Shown: one piece after another, positions 1-5,815 of the stretch
Numbering within the stretch: the first letter of the stretch is position 1
Layout: every line of letters begins with the position of its first letter
From: Deltaproteobacteria bacterium
GTDB lineage: Bacteria > Desulfobacterota > Desulfobacteria > Desulfobacterales > SURF-7
Assembly: GCA_019307665.1 (NCBI GenBank)
Contig: JAFDJC010000136.1
Coordinates: 1 to 8,290 of the forward strand
DNA: 8,290 nucleotides
Reading direction: 5' to 3'
Notes under the pieces: model-generated
What the model was told of the DNA's origin: nothing
Databases searched by the model: none
What the model saw: only the letters and a program-made list of their open reading frames with translations
Position numbers and translations under genes: made by a program

Positions 1-525
1 GGGAACTATTCTTATTCTCATGGCTTGAGAGCGCATCCAATCCCTGTCCACAGCCGACTTAAACGCCCGTGTTTCAAGAACTGTTTCAGCTTCATTCAAA
101 GGAAGACCCAGCGATTTTGCCAAATCCACCAACACAGAGATCTTGCTGATGTTTCTGCCTTCCACCAGACAGGCCCGAAAAACAGCGTCATGAAACTGAG
201 CTTCCATTGCCATGGATTCAGCCCATTTGCCCAGTTCCTGGGCCCGGCGGCTGTTGTATGTTTTTTCACGTTTGCCAAATGGCAGACCTTCTTCTCCGGC
301 AACCTGCTCGAGGTGAGTCTGAATCCGGACAGGATTTACGCCTCGATCTGAAAACAGCTTTTCTATTGTAATCCCCTCCTCCGGCGTGTCTGGGCGGAGA
401 GGAAAAGCAACCCATCGAAGCTCAATCTCGTACTCTCTTCTCAGTCTTTCAATACGGCCCGTAATGAAATAGCACCACGGTCAAACGTAATCAGAGAATA
501 CTTCCAAAATCGGATATTTGGTCAC
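1..525 (-). CDS. Selenocysteine-containing FrnE-like DsbA-family oxidoreductase (partial, C-terminus off left edge)
   Basis: A thioredoxin-fold protein of the DsbA family, FrnE/2-hydroxychromene-2-carboxylate isomerase-like branch, expected to do thiol-disulfide exchange in the cytoplasm (no signal peptide). The frame from GTG at 523-525 reads 175 codons to the window edge with one interruption, TGA at 481-483 (codon 15). The context reads D-Y-V-(TGA)-P-W-C-Y, while the family has D-Y-V-C-P-W-C-Y, so the TGA sits on the catalytic N-terminal cysteine and gives U15-P-W-C18. Downstream, typical family blocks follow without any disruption: LRWVAFPLRPDTPEEG (about 35-50), FGKREKTYNSRRA (about 83-95), WAESMAMEAQFHDAVF (about 101-116), ISKISVLVDLAKSLGL (about 126-141), and IVP near the edge, the probable start of the cis-Pro loop. 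The family is usually about 200-220 residues, so roughly 40 are missing. The start is chosen by AGAGGGG six bases upstream; another in-frame GTG lies at 553-555. Sec insertion is inferred; the SelABCD machinery is not in the window. The alternative is a nonsense mutation, unlikely given the intact frame and hairpin. Confidence 0.88.
447..469 (-). promoter_or_regulatory. Candidate bacterial SECIS hairpin downstream of the UGA
   Basis: On the minus strand the segment TTTCATTACG-GGC-CGTATTGAAA folds into a ten-position stem with nine Watson-Crick pairs and one T-T mismatch, closed by a GGC loop. It begins 11 nt after the TGA at 481-483, and the apical loop begins 21 nt after it. Known bacterial SECIS elements lie inside the coding region just 3' of the UGA, carry a small apical loop with a G in its first two bases, and place that loop roughly 16-37 nt from the UGA; this hairpin meets all three points. 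SelB would bind it to deliver Sec-tRNA. A competing fold, pairing 473-480 with 459-466, is possible but contains two G-U pairs and puts its loop too close to the UGA. Confidence 0.72.
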
Positions 526-643
526 AATAAACCCCTCTGGCCTGGATTCTTCCACAAAGCGCTAGTCCTCAGTAAAAAATACGGGTCTAGATGACTATTT
601 CTTCCAACACTCAATAAAAAAAGGAATCGCCACATTATCTATC
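526..643. other. Intergenic spacer between the antitoxin and the selenoprotein gene
   Basis: This 118-bp stretch on the minus-strand side holds stop codons in the frame leading into the selenoprotein (TAG at 562-564 and TAG further upstream). Apart from the ribosome binding site at 532-538, I see no convincing promoter and no clear terminator. It is therefore open whether the selenoprotein gene has its own promoter or is read through from the toxin-antitoxin operon. Confidence 0.4.
532..538 (-). promoter_or_regulatory. Ribosome binding site fixing the selenoprotein start
   Basis: AGAGGGG on the minus strand stands six bases before GTG 523-525. It favours this GTG over the in-frame GTG at 553-555, whose nearest purine-rich stretch (GAGGA) is about ten bases away. 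With this start, the active-site Sec is residue 15, close to where the family normally places its CxxC. Confidence 0.6.
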
Positions 644-1468
644 TTAAAGCGGAATTTCGGTAAGTTTCGATGCGTCAGAGTAAGGAATTATTTCTCCAAT
701 CTTTTTTTCCAGATAAATCTGTTCACGGTGAGCAGCATCAATTATTAATTGCTTCCTGGGGAATGCAAGAGCAACCCTGACAAGTATTCTCTTCTCTTCA
801 AATGTTAGTGGTTCTGTTTCGGTCTCATCTGCTTCTCTTATTAAGTCGACCAATTCTTTGTAGTTATTAAGCTGTGGTCCATGCGGAAGCGCTGCATAAG
901 TAGCCCCGGTTAGGCTCCTACCAAGCCTGTGATAGGCCATCATATCAGCGTACCATAAGTACTTTGCATCAAATAACATCATGTCACCTTCTTCAAGAAA
1001 CGTTTCCCCCAATTCGTTCTCAAGTCCCTTCATGACAAGCTTTATCCTTGGGATTGATAACGCGCGGTTTCCAGTATAATTGTTGCCGACTCTGATATCT
1101 TGAAAGGCAGCTTTTAACGCTAAATTCATCGATTTTGTTTGAATAATTCCGTTTTCCCATCTTTTTAAGCTCGCAATGCCAAATCCGGCTCTTTTCGCGA
1201 ACTCCTTTTGGGATAAACCAAGCTTCTCTCTCTTCTCCCGTATTTCTGAGCTGGTCAGCAAACCAACCTTTTTTCTGTAAGCATCGGAAATTAAAATTTG
1301 TGCATTCGACGTCTGGTTAATCGTAGCAATTTCCATATTGCATTCCATACACACGTATGCCTCAATTTGAAAAGAGATATCTTCCCCACGGAAATTCATC
1401 TTTTTTTCAATCTTCCTTAATGCCACTTTTCCACTGCAATTCGGACAATTCTTTATTCCCTTTTCCAT
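644..1468 (-). CDS. Antitoxin: YgiT-type zinc finger + HTH + Panacea/SocA-like (DUF4065) domain
   Basis: A 274-residue, probably DNA-binding antitoxin with three visible parts. The N-terminus carries two CxxC pairs, C8-x2-C11 and C40-x2-C43, as in YgiT/MqsA-type zinc ribbons. Residues about 74-120 form an XRE-type helix-turn-helix (IREKREKLGLSQKEFAKRAG followed by SLKRWENG). The C-terminal half contains DAKYLWYADMMAYHRLGRSL followed by TG..Y.ALPHGPQ at about 167-199, the hallmark of the DUF4065/Panacea domain used by many antitoxins to neutralise unrelated toxins. It begins one base after the toxin stop codon, with GGAG as ribosome binding site, so the two are co-transcribed and probably translationally coupled. 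By analogy with MqsA it should repress its own promoter through the repeats at 1858-1903. GC is visibly lower here (about 37% over 1081-1140) than in the selenoprotein gene (50% over 181-240), which fits a mobile defence-type module. Domain assignment is firm; antitoxin function is inferred from domains and gene order. Confidence 0.85.
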   Translation of the reverse strand: MEKGIKNCPNCSGKVALRKIEKKMNFRGEDISFQIEAYVCMECNMEIATINQTSNAQILISDAYRKKVGLLTSSEIREKREKLGLSQKEFAKRAGFGIASLKRWENGIIQTKSMNLALKAAFQDIRVGNNYTGNRALSIPRIKLVMKGLENELGETFLEEGDMMLFDAKYLWYADMMAYHRLGRSLTGATYAALPHGPQLNNYKELVDLIREADETETEPLTFEEKRILVRVALAFPRKQLIIDAAHREQIYLEKKIGEIIPYSDASKLTEIPL

Positions 1469-1469
1469 G

Positions 1470-1835
1470 TCACTCTCCTTTCTTCACCCTATGAGGATGT
1501 AAGGATACAAGGTACATACGGCCTTGCATAATAGAAAACTTCATGTATGATTCACACCCGAATCTTTTGCTAACCCAACGAAATGCAAATAGCTCTAAAC
1601 CTAGAATTTCAGACTTGTAAGATTTCTGTGGCGGTCGATATCCTGCATAATGATTTGGCCCTATTTCTTCCAATATATCTGAAAGGACGTTTTTTAAATT
1701 AACGGCTTGGTACCCTAATTCAATCGCATCAGCCGCCACAACTGCGGGGTCAATAATGTGAATCAAATTATTTGATACTGCCTCCTTAGCTTGCTTGATC
1801 TTATTATAGAGTTCCTTTCCGGACGGCCTTTCCAT
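1470..1835 (-). CDS. Putative type II toxin, MqsR/RelE-like small protein
   Basis: A 121-residue soluble protein with no signal peptide or membrane segment, lying directly upstream of the zinc-finger/HTH/Panacea antitoxin. Helical N-terminal half; residues about 59-74 contain IGPNHYAGYRPPQKSY, and the C-terminus is strand-like with alternating hydrophobics (MKFSIMQGRMYLVSLHPHR, about 98-116). The layout (helical N-half, Tyr/Pro-rich middle, strand pair at the end) recalls MqsR-type mRNA interferases, whose genes also precede their antitoxin. I see no decisive catalytic motif, so the activity (probably mRNA cleavage if MqsR-like) is inference. The ATG at 1833-1835 follows AGGAGG by only three bases, a suboptimal spacing that might hold toxin synthesis low. 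Alternatively it is a toxin of another family, since Panacea antitoxins pair with diverse partners. Confidence 0.7.
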   Translation of the reverse strand: MERPSGKELYNKIKQAKEAVSNNLIHIIDPAVVAADAIELGYQAVNLKNVLSDILEEIGPNHYAGYRPPQKSYKSEILGLELFAFRWVSKRFGCESYMKFSIMQGRMYLVSLHPHRVKKGE

Positions 1836-1857
1836 GAACCTCCTGAAGCATTATATC

Positions 1858-1873
1858 GGTATCAATTGATCCC
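1858..1873. promoter_or_regulatory. Operator copy 2 (GGTATCAATTGATCCC)
   Basis: The second copy of GGTATCAATTGA, lying in the presumed 5' untranslated region, 22 bp upstream of the toxin start codon. Its palindrome extends further than in copy 1 (GGTATCAATTGATCCC, with ATCAATTGAT symmetrical). The pair suggests cooperative binding by an antitoxin dimer or toxin-antitoxin complex. Confidence 0.65.
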
Positions 1874-1882
1874 TTCATTAGA

Positions 1883-1911
1883 AATATGGTATCAATTGAC
1901 CCTAATGTCAA
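1883..1911 (-). promoter_or_regulatory. Promoter of the toxin-antitoxin operon
   Basis: On the minus strand, TTGACA (1906-1911) is followed after 17 bases by CATATT (1883-1888). The -35 box matches the consensus exactly and the -10 box in four of six positions. One operator copy fills the spacer and the second covers the early transcribed region, which is the classic layout for autorepression by an antitoxin. Confidence 0.65.
1888..1903. promoter_or_regulatory. Operator copy 1 (GGTATCAATTGACCCT)
   Basis: The sequence GGTATCAATTGA occurs here and again at 1858, start to start 30 bp apart, about three helical turns, so bound proteins would sit on the same face of the DNA. The core TCAATTGA is a perfect palindrome. 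This copy lies between the -35 and -10 boxes of the toxin-antitoxin promoter. Binding by the HTH antitoxin is inferred. Confidence 0.65.
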
Positions 1912-2049
1912 GGGAAAAATTATTGTAAAATACACCTTCCTGAGACTAAGAAGTTGGAGCCTCCTAATAACACTGTCTTTTTGGTCGCTAAGCCCCCCCC
2001 CAATAAAAGGCTAATTTCGACGAATTATGGGGCCATTTCATGCAATAGA
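1912..2049. other. Non-coding spacer between the toxin-antitoxin promoter and the tRNA-Leu terminator
   Basis: I see no gene here. The stretch contains a run of nine C (1993-2001) and a short imperfect palindrome TAATTTCGACGAATTA (about 2012-2027), without flanking signals that would give either a role. Confidence 0.4.
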
Positions 2050-2080
2050 AAAGGGGTTTTAGAATCTCTAAAACCCCTTT
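2050..2080 (-). terminator. Hairpin terminator of tRNA-Leu
   Basis: A perfect 14-bp stem (AAAGGGGTTTTAGA at 2050-2063 pairing with TCTAAAACCCCTTT at 2067-2080) with a three-base loop ATC. It lies 18 bp beyond the 3' end of tRNA-Leu. On the minus strand the stem ends in CCCCTTT followed by TCTATT, a short T-rich tail. It also screens the toxin-antitoxin operon from tRNA transcription. Confidence 0.8.
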
Positions 2081-2098
2081 AATATTAATCACTTTCAC

Positions 2099-2186
2099 TG
2101 GTGCCGGAGGTCGGAATCGAACCGACACGGGCGCAAGGCCCGCTGGATTTTGAGTCCAGTGCGTCTACCAATTTCACCACTCCGGC
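2099..2186 (-). tRNA. tRNA-Leu (anticodon CAA)
   Basis: An 88-nt class II tRNA with encoded CCA. The acceptor stem GCCGGAG pairs perfectly with CTCCGGC, followed by discriminator A. The anticodon stem CTGGA/TCCAG encloses loop CTCAAAA, giving anticodon CAA, which reads UUG leucine codons. A long variable arm (GGGC-cttgc-GCCC) marks it as a class II tRNA, and the T arm is GTCGG-TTCGATT-CCGAC. Confidence 0.97.
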
Positions 2187-2203
2187 ATCCATATCAACAT
2201 TAA

Positions 2204-2233
2204 ATTATAACGAAAGGTTGAAAGCTATGTCAA
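2204..2233 (-). promoter_or_regulatory. Promoter of tRNA-Leu
   Basis: On the minus strand TTGACA (2228-2233) and TATAAT (2204-2209) are separated by 18 bases, both perfect matches to the sigma-70 consensus. Transcription should begin about 10 bases upstream of the mature tRNA 5' end. Confidence 0.8.
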
Positions 2234-2246
2234 TATCATATTGACA
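2228..2246. repeat. 19-bp perfect palindrome holding both divergent -35 boxes
   Basis: TGTCAATAT-C-ATATTGACA is a perfect inverted repeat of 9-bp arms around one base. Each arm ends in the TTGACA -35 hexamer of one of the two divergent tRNA promoters, so the hexamers are only seven bases apart. Confidence 0.8.
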
Positions 2247-2270
2247 CAACCTGCTCCCATTTGCTAATAT
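2241..2270 (+). promoter_or_regulatory. Promoter of tRNA-Ala
   Basis: TTGACA (2241-2246), an 18-base spacer, and TAATAT (2265-2270), with the mature tRNA starting 11 bases after the -10 box. This implies a very short 5' leader. Confidence 0.78.
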
Positions 2271-2280
2271 TGATCGATTC

Positions 2281-2356
2281 GGGGCTGTAGCTCAGGTGGG
2301 AGAGCGCATGACTGGCAGTCATGAGGTCAGGGGTTCGATCCCCCTCAGCTCCACCA
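2281..2356 (+). tRNA. tRNA-Ala (anticodon GGC)
   Basis: A 76-nt tRNA with encoded CCA. The acceptor GGGGCTG pairs with CAGCTCC, including the G3-U70 wobble pair that is the main identity element for alanyl-tRNA synthetase. The anticodon stem CATGA/TCATG encloses loop CTGGCAG, giving GGC, which reads GCC and GCU alanine codons. The T arm is intact (AGGGG-TTCGATC-CCCCT). Confidence 0.97.
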
Positions 2357-2364
2357 GAAATTTC

Positions 2365-2404
2365 AAGGGGTTAGTCCCGTCTGTTTCGGGACTAGCCCTT
2401 TTTT
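2365..2404 (+). terminator. Rho-independent terminator of tRNA-Ala
   Basis: AAGGGGTTAGTCCCG (2365-2379) pairs over 15 positions, with two G-U wobbles, with CGGGACTAGCCCTTT (2387-2401) around a seven-base loop. The stem runs into a T tract at 2399-2404. It starts 9 bases after the tRNA CCA end and ends 22 bases before the next start codon. Confidence 0.88.
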
Positions 2405-2426
2405 AGTTGAATCAATCCGAATAAAA

Positions 2427-4235
2427 ATGGGCACTATCCTCCCAGACAAAATCAATTCGACTGACAAGCCGCCGTCTTTGTTCGACAGGTATTTTTATCT
2501 GATATTGTCGGGAACGATCCTTATTGCCCTTATACTGAGGATTACGGCCCTTCTTTCCCTGAAGGAGAGCGTTTATTTTGATTTCCTTTTGTGGGATGAA
2601 AGACTTTATCACACCTGGGCCGAAAAAATAGCCGGCGGAACCTTTCAGTCCTCTTCTGTCTATGAAATGGCCCCCCTGCCTGCCTATCTCATGGCCCTTA
2701 TCTATAAAATCCTCTCTCCTGATGTTCTATATATCAGAATCGCAAATATTGTTTTCGGGGTACTCACCTGCTATCTGGTTTACCTCATCGGCAAAGAGCT
2801 GGCAAACCGGACAGTCGGACTTTTCGCCTGTCTCATTGCCTGTTTTTACAAACCGTTTATATTTTACAGTATCGTACCCCTGAAGACATCCCTTTCCTTA
2901 TCTCTCTTTGCTGCAATGGTCTACTTGTTTGTGGCGGTTTTAAACAAGCCATCGTTGATTAAGTCGCTTGCTCTGGGTGTTGTCATGGGTCTGGTCCAAA
3001 ACGTCCGCCCAAACTGTATCGTTCTTACCCCTCTTCTCCCGTTACTTATTGTTTGGGTTGTGTACAAAAAGAAAACAACCTTTAAAGTACTAACGGTAAC
3101 GCTGATTTTTTATGCTTTGGGTTTATGCTTATCCAATGCCCCGTTTATCATAAGAAATTACAGGGTCGCCGGAAAGACCTCAGCAACTGTTTCCCAGTCC
3201 GGATTTAACCTGTATATGTGCAATAATCTGGAATACGGTTATCCCCTTCCCTTTGCAACCACATCGCCCTTTGATCAGGGCATACAGTTTACAATAGAAG
3301 CCAGCAGAAGATCAGGAAAAAAACTGACCCCGGGAGAGGCTTCATCTTACTGGACAAATGAAGTCATCAAAACGGCATTAGAGCAACCAAAAGCGTTTAT
3401 GTGGAGAATATTCAGAAAAGTACTTGCCGTTTTCAACAGGCATGAAAAAGGGGACCACTATCATATGGGCTTTTTAAGCAACTTTGTAGCTTTCTTCAAA
3501 TTTCCTTTCCCCGGCATCTGTCTGATTCTCCCAATCGGCATGGCCGGAATGGCGATCAAAATGTTTGGTTCAAGAAAGAGTTCGGCCCTGGCTGCAATTT
3601 TTCTTGTATATGCCTCAACTCTCATCGCCTTTTTTATCAATATTCGAGTCAGGCTGCCCCTGCTGGTTATATTGATACCCTTTGCAGCCGTAGGAATAAA
3701 CTGTGTGGTCTCTTATATAGAGGAAAAACAGTTGGAAAAAATTGCCATCTTTCTTATTGTAACCATATCTTTCTTTATAATAGCATTCATTCCAATGCGC
3801 AGATCAGGCGATATGACTGCATATTATAATACTCATGCCATTATCCTCGATTCAAAGGGCCTGGAAAATGAAGCCATAGCATATTGGGAGAAGTCGTCTA
3901 GGATGAAGCGTCACTATTCACCTTTTGCCGATCTTTCCCTGGCAAAAAAATACTACAATAAGAACGACATCCCAAGGGCGCTCAATTATCTGGAAAATAT
4001 TTCCGAAGACTCGTTTGCCGCTTCTCACAAATACACCCTCACAGGCGATATCATGATGCAACAAAAACAGATAGAAAAGGCTGTAGAAGCATATGAAAAA
4101 TCTCTCGAAATCAATTCCGGTCACAGACGAACCAGGAAGAAGCTCATAAAAACACTTCTTAAAACGGACAAGAAAAGGGCCACAGAAGAATACAAAAAAC
4201 TCAAATACATCTCCTCATTCTATGATCTTTACTGA
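2427..4235 (+). CDS. GT-C-type membrane glycosyltransferase (PMT/ArnT-like) with C-terminal TPR tail
   Basis: A 602-residue integral membrane protein resembling the PMT/ArnT-like (GT39/GT83) superfamily, which uses polyprenyl-phosphate sugars on the outer face of the inner membrane. The first membrane span is about 23-45. It is followed by LLWDERLYHTWAEKI (about 54-68), where D57-E58 correspond to the conserved acidic pair in the first external loop that is catalytic in GT-C enzymes. Many further hydrophobic segments follow to about residue 455. After the last span, roughly residues 465-590 are hydrophilic and helical, with TPR-like repeats (for example AVEAYEKSLEIN, a typical TPR half-unit), presumably on the periplasmic side. 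No Shine-Dalgarno sequence precedes the ATG, and the tRNA-Ala terminator ends only 22 bases upstream, so a leaderless transcript or read-through is possible. It converges with the flippase gene 25 bp away. Acceptor and sugar are unknown. Confidence 0.85.
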   Translation: MGTILPDKINSTDKPPSLFDRYFYLILSGTILIALILRITALLSLKESVYFDFLLWDERLYHTWAEKIAGGTFQSSSVYEMAPLPAYLMALIYKILSPDVLYIRIANIVFGVLTCYLVYLIGKELANRTVGLFACLIACFYKPFIFYSIVPLKTSLSLSLFAAMVYLFVAVLNKPSLIKSLALGVVMGLVQNVRPNCIVLTPLLPLLIVWVVYKKKTTFKVLTVTLIFYALGLCLSNAPFIIRNYRVAGKTSATVSQSGFNLYMCNNLEYGYPLPFATTSPFDQGIQFTIEASRRSGKKLTPGEASSYWTNEVIKTALEQPKAFMWRIFRKVLAVFNRHEKGDHYHMGFLSNFVAFFKFPFPGICLILPIGMAGMAIKMFGSRKSSALAAIFLVYASTLIAFFINIRVRLPLLVILIPFAAVGINCVVSYIEEKQLEKIAIFLIVTISFFIIAFIPMRRSGDMTAYYNTHAIILDSKGLENEAIAYWEKSSRMKRHYSPFADLSLAKKYYNKNDIPRALNYLENISEDSFAASHKYTLTGDIMMQQKQIEKAVEAYEKSLEINSGHRRTRKKLIKTLLKTDKKRATEEYKKLKYISSFYDLY

Positions 4236-4260
4236 TCATACATACATTAGAATCAAGCAG

Positions 4261-5754
4261 TTATACAGAAGTTCTCAACTTTCGAATCTTTGCAAAAACA
4301 AAGCCGGCTTCTTTTCTGGTGAATTCGCCCAGCAACAGCAAAGCCAGCACATTAATGAGACCTATCACAGGCAATTTCACGATAAGCATAACGCCTTGAG
4401 CAGGCCACTGGAAAGCGATCGTGTAGGCAAACAGACAAACCAGGAAGTTTCTCACCACTGTGCCCACAGACGGCAGAACGTGCCAGACCCTGTAAACCGC
4501 CAGGATCATCGTACCCGCGCCAAGCCATGCAAAGCCTGTAGTTACTGCGGCAGCCCCAACAGGCCCAAACCAGGGGACAAATATAAAATGTGCCGGAGGT
4601 GTCATCCCGACAAGCGGCAGCATCAGGATGACAGGCAAACCGGGCCGACCTGATGCAATGAGGATTGAAGTGGCAACGGAGACCATAACCATTCCCACCG
4701 CAGCGAAAATGAGTATGGCCAGCAATGGCGCCGCAGGAACAAAGAGATCTCCGTAAATTGCCGGAACCACTTCTGACGCGCAACCTGCGGCCATCCCTGC
4801 AAAAGGCAAAAGGCAGACCACCAGACGCATTGCCTGTCTCGCCATGTTCTGTGCATCTTCCCTGCTGCCTTTCGCGCATAAGTGGGTCAACTTTGACAGT
4901 AGCAGGGGCGAAAATGATACGGCGAATAAAACCGGTACTATTGTCAGGTTTTTTGCCGCCCCGAAATATCCTGCCGCCTGGGGAATGCCGCTCATGGCCT
5001 TCACGAAAAACAGGTCAAGGCGACTGAAAAGATTTATCCCGACCGTGTAGAAAAAAAGAGGCCATGCGTAATCCCACAGTTTACTAAAAGGGAAATCAGA
5101 CTTTTCCAATAATACAGGTCTTACAAAAACGCGTGCACAACACAGCATCACCACTGAGGCCCCGATATTTGCCAGAATCACATACGTAACAGATGGATAC
5201 AGACCAACAAACAGAAAGACCAGTAGCATTCGGCTCACCCAGTATGTAGCAGGCAGAACCGCCCGTTTGCCAAAGTATCCGCGACCTGTTAGAACTGAGC
5301 GATGAATTGCACAAAGAGCGCTGATGGGAATACCCAGAGAATAAACACGCAGGTAAGTAGACATCTCACCTGCATCCAGCCATGAAGCTATGGCAGGGGC
5401 TGAAGCAAACAGAAGCACAGTTATCCCCAGGCTGACCAAAACCTGGGCCTGCAGAAATTTTGTCGCAACAGGTTGCCAGTCTTTTGCTTCGGCTATGAAT
5501 TTTACTGCAGCGCGGCTGAACCCTACAGTAATAGTGCCTTCAATCCATACAACAATCGCGGCAGCGACGGTCAGCAGACCATAGTTAACGGGACCAAGCT
5601 GCCGGGTAAGGAATGCTGCCGTCATTATCCCTGTCGGCAAGCTTATTGCCGAGGCAATAAATCCCTGGGCTGTGCCGACCGCAAGGTGCCCGCCATGCCC
5701 GCCCTCTGAGATGGATCTGTCTTCGATGTGTGGCAAATCAGTAGATTCGCCCAT
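4261..5754 (-). CDS. Wzx-type polysaccharide/oligosaccharide flippase (MOP superfamily)
   Basis: A 497-residue polytopic membrane protein of the Wzx/RfbX branch of the MATE-like MOP superfamily, expected to flip lipid-linked glycan units across the inner membrane. After a hydrophilic, His/Gly-containing N-terminus of about 25 residues (PHIEDRSISEGGHGGH), the first helix pair shows the family pattern (GIMTAAFLTRQLGPVNYGLL, about 42-61). Hydrophobic segments continue to about 475, consistent with 12-14 spans, and the tail ends in FTRKEAGFVFAKIRKLR, which resembles other flippases. The length is normal for the family. ATG 5752-5754 has AGGAG about ten bases upstream. It is the last gene of the minus-strand cluster, 61 bp after the FemAB-like gene. 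GC appears somewhat higher than in that neighbour. The specific substrate cannot be deduced. Confidence 0.88.
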   Translation of the reverse strand: MGESTDLPHIEDRSISEGGHGGHLAVGTAQGFIASAISLPTGIMTAAFLTRQLGPVNYGLLTVAAAIVVWIEGTITVGFSRAAVKFIAEAKDWQPVATKFLQAQVLVSLGITVLLFASAPAIASWLDAGEMSTYLRVYSLGIPISALCAIHRSVLTGRGYFGKRAVLPATYWVSRMLLVFLFVGLYPSVTYVILANIGASVVMLCCARVFVRPVLLEKSDFPFSKLWDYAWPLFFYTVGINLFSRLDLFFVKAMSGIPQAAGYFGAAKNLTIVPVLFAVSFSPLLLSKLTHLCAKGSREDAQNMARQAMRLVVCLLPFAGMAAGCASEVVPAIYGDLFVPAAPLLAILIFAAVGMVMVSVATSILIASGRPGLPVILMLPLVGMTPPAHFIFVPWFGPVGAAAVTTGFAWLGAGTMILAVYRVWHVLPSVGTVVRNFLVCLFAYTIAFQWPAQGVMLIVKLPVIGLINVLALLLLGEFTRKEAGFVFAKIRKLRTSV

Positions 5755-5815
5755 TTTTTAAATGCTCCTGAAAGGATATCCCGGAATGAAATGGATAATT
5801 CCGTAAAAAATCCGT

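Noticed and set aside
25..351. Plus-strand open frame of 108 codons
   Set aside because: It is antisense to the selenoprotein gene, whose minus-strand translation matches a known family. The plus frame has no family-like composition or ribosome binding site.
459..480. Alternative hairpin (CCGTGGTG pairing with CATTACGG) right after the UGA
   Set aside because: It needs two G-U pairs, its loop would lie only eight bases from the UGA, and the loop lacks an early G. The hairpin at 447-469 is the better SECIS candidate.
481..483. The TGA as a plain nonsense mutation making the DsbA-family gene a pseudogene
   Set aside because: The stop is the only lesion in the frame, it lies exactly on the redox cysteine codon, the frame stays family-like on both sides, and a SECIS-like hairpin follows at the right distance. 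Decay would not be expected to choose that codon.
1993..2001. Run of nine C as a phase-variable tract
   Set aside because: It is not inside a reading frame nor placed between promoter boxes of any gene I can see, so a switching role has no support.
2099..2186. tRNA-Leu 3' end as an integration site for an island carrying the toxin-antitoxin genes
   Set aside because: I found no second copy of the tRNA 3' end and no integrase gene in the window, so the idea has no direct support.
4221..4240. Small hairpin TATGATC-TTTACT-GATCATA over the glycosyltransferase stop codon, as a terminator between the convergent genes
   Set aside because: Only seven A/T-rich base pairs and no T tract on either strand, so it is too weak to call.
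4222..4653. Plus-strand open frame of 143 codons, and several others inside 4352-5709
   Set aside because: All lie across the flippase gene in other frames. Their translations are low-complexity or Cys/Arg/His-rich in the way typical of shadow frames.
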